Source of the DNA: an uncultured Comamonadaceae bacterium
GTDB lineage: Bacteria > Pseudomonadota > Gammaproteobacteria > Burkholderiales > Burkholderiaceae
DNA: 35,676 nt
Assembly: GCA_946482595.1 (NCBI GenBank)
Contig: CAMLSD010000054.1
Span: 1 to 35,676 of the forward strand
Direction of reading: 5' to 3'
The notes beneath the pieces were generated by a model that saw nothing but the letters and a program-made list of their open reading frames with translations, had not been told where the DNA came from and did no database searches. The position numbers were made by a program, and so were the translations under genes. Shown one piece after another: positions 15,519 to 23,103 of the stretch; positions within the stretch are counted from its first letter, which is position 1, and each line of letters begins with the position of its first letter.

Positions 15519-17111
15519 ATGTTGACACCTATCCAGCGCACCCTTCCCGGCCTGCCCGTCGGCGCAGACCGCACCCCGCGCGACGCGCCGGCCCCCACCG
15601 TGGCCCCCACCTCGGCCCGCTCCGGCGCGCCACATGCGGTGGTGATCGGCAGCGGTTTCGGCGGGCTGGCCGCCGCCGTGCGCCTGGGTGCACGCGGCTA
15701 CCGGGTGACGGTGCTGGAGCGCCTGGACGCCCCTGGCGGACGGGCCGGTGTGTACCGGCAGGACGGCTTCACCTTCGATGCCGGGCCCACGGTGATCACC
15801 GCGCCGCACCTGTTCGAGGAGCTGTGGACGCTGTGCGGACGGCGCCTGGCCGATGACGTCACGCTGCGCCCGGTCGACCCGTACTACCGCATCCGCTTCG
15901 ACGACGGCACGCAGTTCGACTACCGCGGCGATGCCCAGGCCATGCGCGAGGCGGTGGCGCAGCTCGCGCCGGGCGACGTCGAGGGGTACGAGCGTTTCGT
16001 GCGCACCAGCGAGGCGATCTTCAAGGTCGGCTTCGAGCAGCTCGGGCATGTGCCCTTCGACCGCTGGACCGACATGGCCCGGGTGCTGCCCGAGCTGTTG
16101 CGCCTGGAGGCCTACCGCACCGTCTACGGCATGGCCTGCCGGCATGTGCGTGACGAACGGCTGCGGGTGGTGCTGACCTTCCAGTCGCTGCTGGTGGGCG
16201 GCAATCCGTTCTCGACGACCTCGGTCTACTGCCTCATCGCCTACCTCGAGCGGCGCTGGGGCGTGCACTTTGCGATGGGCGGCACGAACCGGCTCGTCAG
16301 CGGCCTGGTCGGGCTGATCGAAGGGCAGGGCGGTGAGGTGCGCTGCCATGCCCCGGTGGAGCAGATCCTGGTGCGCGACCGCCGGGCGGTGGGGGTGCGG
16401 CTGGAGGACGGCAGCAGCCTGGCGGCCGACGTGGTGGTGTCCAACGCCGACTCGGCCTGGACCTACCGCCACCTGCTCGCGCCCGAGCACCGGCAACGCT
16501 GGACCAACCGTCACATCGAGACGCGGCGCTATTCGATGAGCCTGTTCGTCTGGTACTTCGGCACGCGTCGGCAATACCCCGAGGTGGCGCACCACACCAT
16601 CGCGCTCGGCCCGCGCTACCGCGGCCTGCTGGGCGACATCTTCGATCGCAAGCACCTGGCCGACGACTTCAGCCTCTACCTGCACCGGCCCACCGCCACC
16701 GACCCGTCGATGGCGCCGCCCGGCTGCGATGCCTTCTATGTGCTCTCCCCCGTCCCCCACCTGCAGGCCGGGGTCGACTGGCGTGAACGCGCCGAGCCCT
16801 ACCGCCAGGCCATTGCCCGGCGCCTCGAAAGCAGCTTGCTGCCCGGGCTGCAGGAGGCCGTGGTCAGCTCGCGCCTGCTGACGCCGCAGGATTTCGAGAC
16901 GCGGCTGAGCTCGTTTCGCGGGGCGGCCTTCGGCATGGAGCCGGTGCTCACGCAAAGTGCCTGGTTCCGCCCGCACAACCGCAGCGAGGAGGTGGACCGC
17001 CTCTACCTGGTCGGTGCCGGCACCCATCCCGGCGCCGGCCTGCCCGGTGTGCTGTCGTCGGCCCGTGTGCTCGATACGGTGGTGCCCCATGCAGCCAGCC
17101 TCGACGCCTGA
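15519..17111 (+). CDS. crtI: Phytoene desaturase CrtI
   Basis: This is a 530-residue FAD-dependent desaturase converting phytoene to neurosporene and/or lycopene. The number of steps cannot be read from sequence. The dinucleotide-binding motif VVIGSGFGGLAAAVRLGARGY is preceded by about 40 Pro/Ala-rich residues. Family stretches APGGRAGVYRQDGFTFDAGPTVIT and the C-terminal LVGAGTHPGAGLPGVLSSARV (second FAD contact) are intact. ATG 15519 lacks a Shine-Dalgarno sequence and sits almost on the predicted transcription start, so the message may be leaderless or a later start may be used. It overlaps crtB by 23 bp. Confidence 0.95.
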   Translation: MLTPIQRTLPGLPVGADRTPRDAPAPTVAPTSARSGAPHAVVIGSGFGGLAAAVRLGARGYRVTVLERLDAPGGRAGVYRQDGFTFDAGPTVITAPHLFEELWTLCGRRLADDVTLRPVDPYYRIRFDDGTQFDYRGDAQAMREAVAQLAPGDVEGYERFVRTSEAIFKVGFEQLGHVPFDRWTDMARVLPELLRLEAYRTVYGMACRHVRDERLRVVLTFQSLLVGGNPFSTTSVYCLIAYLERRWGVHFAMGGTNRLVSGLVGLIEGQGGEVRCHAPVEQILVRDRRAVGVRLEDGSSLAADVVVSNADSAWTYRHLLAPEHRQRWTNRHIETRRYSMSLFVWYFGTRRQYPEVAHHTIALGPRYRGLLGDIFDRKHLADDFSLYLHRPTATDPSMAPPGCDAFYVLSPVPHLQAGVDWRERAEPYRQAIARRLESSLLPGLQEAVVSSRLLTPQDFETRLSSFRGAAFGMEPVLTQSAWFRPHNRSEEVDRLYLVGAGTHPGAGLPGVLSSARVLDTVVPHAASLDA

Positions 17112-18177
17112 ACACCCGCGGGTCGTGCCCGCCGATCTGCAGGCCGACCTCGCCCACTGCCAGCGCCTGCTGCGGGGCGGCTCGCGCAGCTTCTGGGCAG
17201 CGTCGCTGCTGCTGCCGCGTGCCGTGTGCGAACCGGCCTGTGCGGTGTATGCCTTCTGTCGCCTGGCCGATGACGACATCGATGCCCAGGGGGCCGGCCC
17301 GGCTGCATTGGCGCGCTGGCGTGAGCGCCTGGCGCTGGCCTATGCCGGCCGCCCCGCCGACCACGCGGCGGACCGGGCCTTTGCCGCGGTGGTGCAACAC
17401 CATGGCATCGCCCCCGAGGTGCCCGAAGCGCTGCTCGAAGGGTTCGAATGGGACCTGGCCGGGCGCCGCTACGACAGCATCGACGAGCTGCAGGCCTATG
17501 CCGTGCGAGTGGCCGGCAGTGTGGGCGTGATGATGGCGCTGATCATGGGGGCCCGCGCGCCCGCGGCCCTGGCACGCGCCTGCGACCTGGGCGTGGCCAT
17601 GCAGCTGAGCAACATCGCCCGCGACGTGGGCGAGGATGCGCGCGCCGGCCGGCTCTACCTGCCGCAGCGCTGGCTGCACGACGCCGGCATCGACACCGAA
17701 GCCTGGCTGGCCGCCCCCGTGCACAGCCCCGCGCTGGCATCGGTGGTGTCGCGGCTGCTGGCGCATGCCGACGCGCTGTACGCGCGTGTGTCGGCCGGTG
17801 TGGCCGAGCTGCCGCCGCGCTGCCGTCCGGGCATCCAGGCGGCGCGCTTCCTGTATGCCGAGATCGGGCACCAGGTGGCCCGCAACGGGCATGACGGCGT
17901 GAACCAGCGTGCGGTGGTGAGCCCGGTGCGCAAGCTGGCCTGTGTGTCCCGGGCCCTGTGGGCCACCCCCCGCCCGGGCGGGGCGCTGCGCGAGCCCGGG
18001 CCCCTGCCGTGCGCCCGCTCACTGGTCCGCGCGGCAGCGGCCGCCCCGTGGCCGGCCGCTGTGGCACCGCCCTCCCGGGCCGTGCCCGCCTGGCGCCTGG
18101 ACCTGCGCTGGCTGGCCACGCTGGAGATGCTGGAACTGCGGGCCCGCCAGAGTGCGCCCCGTCGGAGCCGGGCATGA
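17089..18177 (+). CDS. crtB: Phytoene synthase CrtB
   Basis: This 362-residue enzyme condenses two geranylgeranyl diphosphates to phytoene, the first committed carotenoid step. Family motifs are RGGSRSFWAASLLLP, the first Asp-rich stretch YAFCRLADDDID, GSVGVMMALIMG and the second Asp-rich site QLSNIARDVGEDARAGRLYLP. The region after residue 290 is an Ala/Pro/Arg-rich tail not needed for the fold. ATG 17089 lies inside the crtI 3' end; the stop overlaps the next small ORF as ATGA. crtI and crtB share one promoter. Confidence 0.95.
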   Translation: MQPASTPEHPRVVPADLQADLAHCQRLLRGGSRSFWAASLLLPRAVCEPACAVYAFCRLADDDIDAQGAGPAALARWRERLALAYAGRPADHAADRAFAAVVQHHGIAPEVPEALLEGFEWDLAGRRYDSIDELQAYAVRVAGSVGVMMALIMGARAPAALARACDLGVAMQLSNIARDVGEDARAGRLYLPQRWLHDAGIDTEAWLAAPVHSPALASVVSRLLAHADALYARVSAGVAELPPRCRPGIQAARFLYAEIGHQVARNGHDGVNQRAVVSPVRKLACVSRALWATPRPGGALREPGPLPCARSLVRAAAAAPWPAAVAPPSRAVPAWRLDLRWLATLEMLELRARQSAPRRSRA

Positions 18178-18362
18178 GTTCGAGCCTGCTGATCACGCTG
18201 GAGATCGGCCTGGTGCTGGGCAGCCTGATCGCGCTGGCCGTGTGGGAGCTGGTGTCCTTGCGACGCTACCGCCGGCGCCAGCAGATGGAGCAGGAGGCCG
18301 AGGCGCGAAGCAAGGAAACGGGCAGGCCAGCACCCGCGTCGCCCTCGAGCACCGGCAACTGA
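18174..18362 (+). CDS. Small single-helix membrane protein after crtB
   Basis: I do not recognise this 62-residue protein. It has one strong hydrophobic helix (LLITLEIGLVLGSLIALAVWELV), then a basic stop-transfer segment (SLRRYRRRQQMEQEAEARSKE) and a polar Pro/Ser tail. It therefore probably has a short periplasmic N-terminus and a cytoplasmic, charged C-terminal half. ATGA overlap with the crtB stop implies translational coupling, which is the main evidence that it is real. It occupies a place where other betaproteobacterial clusters may have tspO or other crt genes. A role in anchoring the soluble carotenoid enzymes is only speculation. Confidence 0.65.
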   Translation: MSSSLLITLEIGLVLGSLIALAVWELVSLRRYRRRQQMEQEAEARSKETGRPAPASPSSTGN

Positions 18363-18382
18363 ATCCCTGTACCGGCCGCCCT

Positions 18383-19381
18383 TCAGCGCGCCCACCGCGG
18401 CATGCGAAACGGCAGCAGGGCCTGCACCCAGGGCCGGCTGAAGCGCTCGAGCGAGAGGCTTTCGTGCATCGCCGTCACCGGCAGGCCGGCCCAGCGGGCC
18501 TGGATCAGCGAGCGGTTGTAGAACGGGCCGTCCTCCAGCGTGTGCACCACGCGGGCCGACTCACCGGCCGGGCCGGCATGGCGGGTGTGGCGCGCCACAC
18601 CCCAGTGGCCCGGCGCCAGCCCCACCCGGGCCGGAGCCTCCAGCGGCTGCAGCCCCTGGCGCACATCGAAGCTCAGTGCCAGCGCCAACGGTGATGCACG
18701 ACGGCGTTCCACGTCATAGACGATCGCGCAGCGGCTCGCTGCCTCGGTACCGCCCAGGCGGCCGCGCGCCCAGTCCCAGCGGATGAAGTCGTCTTCGAGC
18801 GGTCCATCACCTTGGTTCGCATCGAGGTAGGCCTGGCCCTGCCAGCGCAGTGCGGGCTCGTCGAAGACCACCTCCACCCGCGACAGCGGCGCCGCCGGCC
18901 ACCAGCGGTGTCGGCCGGCGGTGTCGAGTGCAAAGGCGTTCGACACCAGCGCGAGGGGATGTACGCGCACGGTGCCGCGCAGCCGCCGCGGCACGGGCGC
19001 GCCCACCTCGTCCAGGCGCCAGGTCAGCGCATCGTGCTCCCAGGCCAGGCTGCTGGGGCCGATGCTCAGGTGGTCGGCCTCGGTGTGCAGGTCGCGCCGG
19101 CCGCGCTCGGTCATGCTCCAGCGCCGGCAGCCGCGCCGGTCGATGGCGGCCGGCCCGGGATACAGCGCGATGTTGACGGCGCAGTGGTGGCGCGGATCGG
19201 CCCCCTGCATGCCCTGGCGTGCCGCACGGCGCCGGGCCTGCGCGTAGTAGGGCGAGAACACGCTGCCGATGAAGGCGATCAGGCTGAGCGCATGGCGGCC
19301 GTCGTCGCTCACGGCGTCGAGGTACCACCACGCGTAGCCGCCGGGGCTGACGGCCTCGTCGAAGCGAGGTCGAGCATGCAG
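18383..19381 (-). CDS. crtC: Carotenoid 1,2-hydratase CrtC
   Basis: This is a CrtC-family hydratase adding water to the psi end of neurosporene or lycopene to give 1-hydroxy carotenoids. Conserved parts include VSPGGYAWWYLDAVSDDGRH, IAFIGSVFSPYYAQARRR, NQGDGPLEDDFIRWDW and LEDGPFYNRSLIQ. The start is a problem. The textbook start would be GTG 19312, overlapping the crtD stop as GTGA. That would remove the conserved RFDEAVSPGGYAWWYLDA segment, which is encoded upstream inside crtD in another frame. No in-frame ATG, GTG or TTG precedes that segment nearby; CTG 19381 is the nearest candidate and is used here (332 residues). The gene is certain, its 5' end is not. Confidence 0.85.
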   Translation of the reverse strand: MHARPRFDEAVSPGGYAWWYLDAVSDDGRHALSLIAFIGSVFSPYYAQARRRAARQGMQGADPRHHCAVNIALYPGPAAIDRRGCRRWSMTERGRRDLHTEADHLSIGPSSLAWEHDALTWRLDEVGAPVPRRLRGTVRVHPLALVSNAFALDTAGRHRWWPAAPLSRVEVVFDEPALRWQGQAYLDANQGDGPLEDDFIRWDWARGRLGGTEAASRCAIVYDVERRRASPLALALSFDVRQGLQPLEAPARVGLAPGHWGVARHTRHAGPAGESARVVHTLEDGPFYNRSLIQARWAGLPVTAMHESLSLERFSRPWVQALLPFRMPRWAR

Positions 19382-20862
19382 GCGTCGGCCGCCAGCCGGC
19401 CCGACAGCGCCGCCATCGGCACCCCCGGGCCGGGGTGAGTGCTGCCCCCCGCCAGGTACAGCCCCGGGATGCGGCAGCGTGCCTGCGGCCTGCGGAACGA
19501 GGCCAGCCAGCCATGGCTCGCGGCGCCATACAGCGCTCCCTGCGTGCCCGGGAAGCGGCGGGCAAAGTCGTTCGGTGTCGTCACCAGGCTGGCCTGGGGC
19601 AGCACCGTCAGGCGCAGGCCACAGCGCGCCAGCGTGTCGAACATCATGCGTTGGCATTGGTGGATCTCCCAGGAGGTGAGCGGGCGTTCGTCGCCGATGG
19701 CAGGTGCATTGACCAGGCACAGCAGCCGCTCGGGGGCCTCGACCTGATGCAGCTGACGCAGGCCGCGGTCGTCGCGGTCCTGGGCACAGACATAGACCGT
19801 CGCGCGCTGCGGCAACTGGCGCTGCCGCACGATCTGGTCGAACTCGGCCTCGCATGACGACGAGAAGAAGACGGTGTGGCGCGCCAGCTCGAAACCTTCG
19901 ACATGCGCGAGCAGGTTCCAGGTGACGGCCGACAAGGAACGTTCGGCCGGCGCGCCCACGGACTGCGACACCGCACGGCCCAGCAGGCCTTGCGACAGCG
20001 CGGCCGCATCGCCGTTGAAGACCACCGCGCCCGCCGGCACATGCTCGCCGTCGTCCAGCCGCACGCCACAGGCACGCTGGCCATCGCTCAGGATCTCCTG
20101 CACGCGGCAGCCATAACGAAAGCTCACGCCGCGCTGCGCAGCCAGGTGAGCCAGCGCCTGGGCCAGCGCGACCATGCCGCCCTGCACCAGCCAGACACCG
20201 TCCTGCTCGACGTGCGCGACCAGCATCAGCGTGGCCGGCGCCAGGAAGGGTGACGAACCGCAGTAGGTGGCATACCGGCCGAACAGCTGGCGGATGCGCG
20301 GGTCCGAGAAATACGCGCCCAGGCCGTGCCACAGGGTTGCAAACGGAGAGATGCGCGACAGGTCACCCAGGCTGCGCCAGTTGCGCTGCGCGGCGCGACC
20401 GACCAGCCCCCAGGGCGTGGGCCGGGTGTCCCGGATGAACGGCCCCTCCAGCGCCTGGTAGACCCGCCGCGCGCGTTCGGCAAACGCGAGGAAACCACGC
20501 GCCTCGCGCGGGCCGGCCAGGGCGGCGATCGCATCGGCCGAGGCCTGCAGATCGGCATGCAGATCCAGCCGTTCGTCGCCACTCCAGGCGTGGCGTGCGA
20601 GCACCCGGGCCGGCGTCAGCGAGAGCTGCTCGGCCAGCGAGGTGCCCCAGCGGTCGAACAGCTCGTCGAACACCCAGCGCATCGTGAAGACCGTCGGCCC
20701 GGCATCCATGGCCTGGCCGGCCACCTCCACCTGCCGCAGCTTGCCGCCGGGGCGGTCGGCACGCTCGACGACCAACACCTCCTGGCCCTGTGTGGCCAGT
20801 TCCAGCGCAGCGACCAGCCCGCCCACCCCGGCACCCACCACGACCACCCTGCGGGACTTCAT
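19309..20862 (-). CDS. crtD: Methoxyneurosporene/hydroxycarotenoid 3,4-desaturase CrtD
   Basis: This 517-residue FAD-dependent desaturase, related to CrtI, introduces the 3,4 double bond of 1-hydroxylated carotenoids. The N-terminal motif VVVVGAGVGGLVAALELATQG and RPGGKLRQVEVAGQAMDAGPTVFTMRWVFDELF are typical of CrtD. The C-terminal FAD contact is GLYLAGGSTHPGPGVPMAALSGRLAA. I chose ATG 20862 because GGAGG lies five bases upstream; ATG 20880, six codons earlier, has no ribosome site. The last 15 or so residues (RPSAPAATRGGTSTP) look non-conserved and are read from DNA that also encodes the CrtC N-terminus. Confidence 0.93.
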   Translation of the reverse strand: MKSRRVVVVGAGVGGLVAALELATQGQEVLVVERADRPGGKLRQVEVAGQAMDAGPTVFTMRWVFDELFDRWGTSLAEQLSLTPARVLARHAWSGDERLDLHADLQASADAIAALAGPREARGFLAFAERARRVYQALEGPFIRDTRPTPWGLVGRAAQRNWRSLGDLSRISPFATLWHGLGAYFSDPRIRQLFGRYATYCGSSPFLAPATLMLVAHVEQDGVWLVQGGMVALAQALAHLAAQRGVSFRYGCRVQEILSDGQRACGVRLDDGEHVPAGAVVFNGDAAALSQGLLGRAVSQSVGAPAERSLSAVTWNLLAHVEGFELARHTVFFSSSCEAEFDQIVRQRQLPQRATVYVCAQDRDDRGLRQLHQVEAPERLLCLVNAPAIGDERPLTSWEIHQCQRMMFDTLARCGLRLTVLPQASLVTTPNDFARRFPGTQGALYGAASHGWLASFRRPQARCRIPGLYLAGGSTHPGPGVPMAALSGRLAADACMLDLASTRPSAPAATRGGTSTP

Positions 20863-20890
20863 CGAGGCCTCCAGGTCCATGCACCGTCCA

Positions 20891-20908
20891 TGTGCTTGCC
20901 CGTTGACA
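20891..20908. promoter_or_regulatory. PpsR/CrtJ box 1, crtD-crtE region
   Basis: TGTGCTTGCCCGTTGACA is an exact TGT-N12-ACA palindrome. It covers the TTGACA -35 of the predicted crtE promoter and lies 28 bp upstream of the crtD start codon. Known PpsR/CrtJ proteins repress under oxygen from such sites. The regulator gene is not in the window. Confidence 0.65.
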
Positions 20909-20931
20909 CGCCCAGGACATGTGTCTATTCT
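20903..20931 (+). promoter_or_regulatory. crtE promoter
   Basis: A consensus TTGACA (20903-20908), a 17-bp spacer and TATTCT (20926-20931) predict a start near 20938 and an untranslated leader of about 67 bases before the crtE ATG. Both elements are inside PpsR-type boxes. This is probably the main promoter of the crtE-crtF-bchCXYZ chain. Confidence 0.6.
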
Positions 20932-20939
20932 AGTTTACA
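20922..20939. promoter_or_regulatory. PpsR/CrtJ box 2, crtD-crtE region
   Basis: TGTCTATTCTAGTTTACA is a second exact TGT-N12-ACA palindrome. Its centre is 31 bp from that of box 1, about three helical turns, so both would lie on one DNA face. It covers the crtE -10 (TATTCT) and a TAGAAT -10-like element on the reverse strand for crtD. Confidence 0.65.
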
Positions 20940-21004
20940 TACTGATATGACATTGTGAATTGACACTTCGTTGATCTCGCAATGCCACTGAAAAGGTGGG
21001 CAGC

Positions 21005-21910
21005 ATGAGATCTGTGACGCGTATCGAGGAGGCCCTGGCGGCCGCCGTTGCCGGCACTGAAGCCTCCCGCGGGCCCGCCCGTCTGGCTGCCGCCGTGCGT
21101 CACGCCGTGTTTCCCGGCGGGGCGCGCATCCGCCCCCAGCTCTGCCTGGCCGTGGCGGCCACGTGCGGTGACGACGACCCCGCCCTGTGCGACGCGGCCG
21201 CGGCCGCCATCGAGCTGCTGCACTGCGCCTCGCTCGTGCATGACGACCTGCCGTGTTTCGACAATGCCGCCACCCGGCGCGGCCACCCTTCCGTCCACGC
21301 CGCCTATGGCGAACGCCTGGCCGTGCTGGCCGGCGACGCGCTGATCGTGCTGGCCTTCCAGACCCTGGCCGGCGCGCGCGCCCGCCACCCGCAACGGCTG
21401 GTGGCCGTGATGCATCTGGTGTGCCGGGGCGTGGGCCAGCCCGACGGCATCGTGGCCGGACAGGCCTGGGAATGTGAACCCCGCGCCGACCTGGCCGACT
21501 ACCAGCGTGCCAAGACCGGCGCCCTGTTTGCCGCCGCAGCTGCGGCCGGTGCGGTGGCGGCAGGTGCCGACCCCCGGCAGTGGCTGCCCTTCGGCGACCG
21601 GCTGGGCGAGGCCTATCAGGTGGCCGACGACATCCGCGACGTGGCCGCTGACCCGCTGCTGCTGGGCAAGCCGGTGGGCCAGGACGTGGCCCTGTGCCGC
21701 CCCAGTGCCGCCAGCGCCCTGGGCCTGCAAGGGGCGATCCACCATTTCGACCGGCTGGTCGACGGTGCGCTGCAGGCCATTCCCGACGGCCCGGGCGCGG
21801 TGAACCTGCGCGCCCTGGTGCGCAGCGAAGCCGAACGCCTGGTGCCGCGATCGCTGTGTGCCGGCCTGGTGCGCCAGACGGTGTACGGGCCGGCCGGAGC
21901 AGCGGCATGA
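21005..21910 (+). CDS. crtE: Geranylgeranyl diphosphate synthase CrtE
   Basis: This 301-residue trans-prenyl synthase makes GGPP for both carotenoids and the bacteriochlorophyll tail. The first Asp-rich motif LVHDDLPCFDNAATRRGHPS is of the DDXXXXD type usual in bacterial short-chain synthases, and the second is YQVADDIRDV. FPGGARIRPQLCLAV near the N-terminus binds isopentenyl diphosphate. ATG 21005 is preceded by AAGGTGGG; GTG 20996 is in frame three codons earlier and less likely. The stop overlaps crtF as ATGA. Confidence 0.94.
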   Translation: MRSVTRIEEALAAAVAGTEASRGPARLAAAVRHAVFPGGARIRPQLCLAVAATCGDDDPALCDAAAAAIELLHCASLVHDDLPCFDNAATRRGHPSVHAAYGERLAVLAGDALIVLAFQTLAGARARHPQRLVAVMHLVCRGVGQPDGIVAGQAWECEPRADLADYQRAKTGALFAAAAAAGAVAAGADPRQWLPFGDRLGEAYQVADDIRDVAADPLLLGKPVGQDVALCRPSAASALGLQGAIHHFDRLVDGALQAIPDGPGAVNLRALVRSEAERLVPRSLCAGLVRQTVYGPAGAAA

Positions 21911-23103
21911 AGCCCCCGCTGGCCGCCCCCGCCCACACCGCCCTGGCGCAGGCCCACAGCGGGCCGGGCTGGCTCGACCGCTGCCTGGCCTGGCGCGACC
22001 GGCTCGTCGCGGGCGCCGGCTTCCGGGAGTGGGCCGCGTCCTTCGTGCTGACCCGCCCGATCGCCCGTCGCCGCGCCCGGGCGCTGTTCGACCTGGTGGC
22101 CGGTTTTGTGTATTCGCAGGTGCTGCTGGCCTGTGTGCGGCTGCAGGTGTTCGACCGCCTGGCCGCCGAGCCGATGACCGCCGCAGCCCTGGCCCCGCGC
22201 CTGGGGCTGAGCGAGGAGGCCTGCCGCCGCCTGCTCGATGCCGCCGTCGCGCTGCGCCTGCTCTCGCTGCGTCGCGGTGCACGCTACGGCCTGGGCCCGC
22301 TGGGCGCCCCGATGGTCGACAACCCGGCACTGGCCGCGATGGTCGAGCATCACGCCACGCTGTATGCCGACCTGCGTGACCCGGTGGCGCTGCTGCAGCG
22401 GGCCGGCCAGCCCCAGGCGGCCACGGGCCTTGCACGGTACTGGGCCTACTCGGGCGACACCGATCCGGCCACCTTGTGCCCCGACCGGGTGGCGGCGTAT
22501 TCGCAGCTGATGAGCGCCTCGCAGCCGCTGGTGGCCGAGGAAATCCTCGCCGCCTACCCGATTGGCTACCACCGCAGCGTGCTCGACGTGGGGGGCGGCG
22601 AGGGTCGCTTCCTGGTGCGGGCCGCCCGGGAGGCGGGGCACCTGCAGATGTGCCTGTTCGATCTGCCGGCGGTTGCCGAACGTGCCCGCCAGGCCTTCAC
22701 GCTGGCCGGACTGGGCGATCGGGCCCGTGCGGTGGGCGGCGACTTCTTCCATGACCCGCTGCCCACCGGCAGCGACCTCATCACGCTGATCCGCGTGCTG
22801 CACGACCATGATGACGATGCCGCGCTGCAGTTGCTGCGCCGCATCCGCCAGGCCCTGCCCGAGGACGGGTGTCTGCTTCTGGCCGAACCCATGGCCCACA
22901 CCGGCGGCGCCGAAGCCATGGGCGATGCCTACTTCGGCTTCTACCTGCTGGCCATGGGCCATGGGCGGCCGCGCACACCCGACGCGATCGCGGCCATGCT
23001 GCAGGCGGCCGGGTTCGATCACCTCGAATGGCCTCGCACCCGGCTGCCGCTGCAGGCCAGGCTGGTGGTGGCACGCGCGGCAGCGCCGGGAGCCCGCTCA
23101 TGA
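21907..23103 (+). CDS. crtF: Hydroxyneurosporene/demethylspheroidene O-methyltransferase CrtF
   Basis: This is a 398-residue SAM-dependent methyltransferase converting the 1-hydroxy group made by CrtC to a 1-methoxy group. An N-terminal winged-helix dimerisation domain (FDRLAAEPMTAAALAPRLGLSEEACRRLLD) precedes the Rossmann methyltransferase domain. Motif I is VLDVGGGEGRFLV near residue 225, followed by GGDFFHDPLPTGSDLITLIRVLHDHDDD. The C-terminal stretch is MLQAAGFDHLEW. It is coupled to crtE and bchC by four-base overlaps on both sides. Confidence 0.94.
   Translation: MKPPLAAPAHTALAQAHSGPGWLDRCLAWRDRLVAGAGFREWAASFVLTRPIARRRARALFDLVAGFVYSQVLLACVRLQVFDRLAAEPMTAAALAPRLGLSEEACRRLLDAAVALRLLSLRRGARYGLGPLGAPMVDNPALAAMVEHHATLYADLRDPVALLQRAGQPQAATGLARYWAYSGDTDPATLCPDRVAAYSQLMSASQPLVAEEILAAYPIGYHRSVLDVGGGEGRFLVRAAREAGHLQMCLFDLPAVAERARQAFTLAGLGDRARAVGGDFFHDPLPTGSDLITLIRVLHDHDDDAALQLLRRIRQALPEDGCLLLAEPMAHTGGAEAMGDAYFGFYLLAMGHGRPRTPDAIAAMLQAAGFDHLEWPRTRLPLQARLVVARAAAPGARS

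Noticed and set aside
15486..17279. Nearly 600-codon minus-strand frame opposite crtI
   Set aside because: Shadow of crtI; it has no ribosome site and no recognisable domain.
20940..21004. FNR-like site (TTGAT at 20970) and a second TTGACA (20960-20965) in the crtE leader
   Set aside because: TTGAT is not followed by ATCAA after four bases, and the TTGACA at 20960 has no -10 at 16-18 bp.
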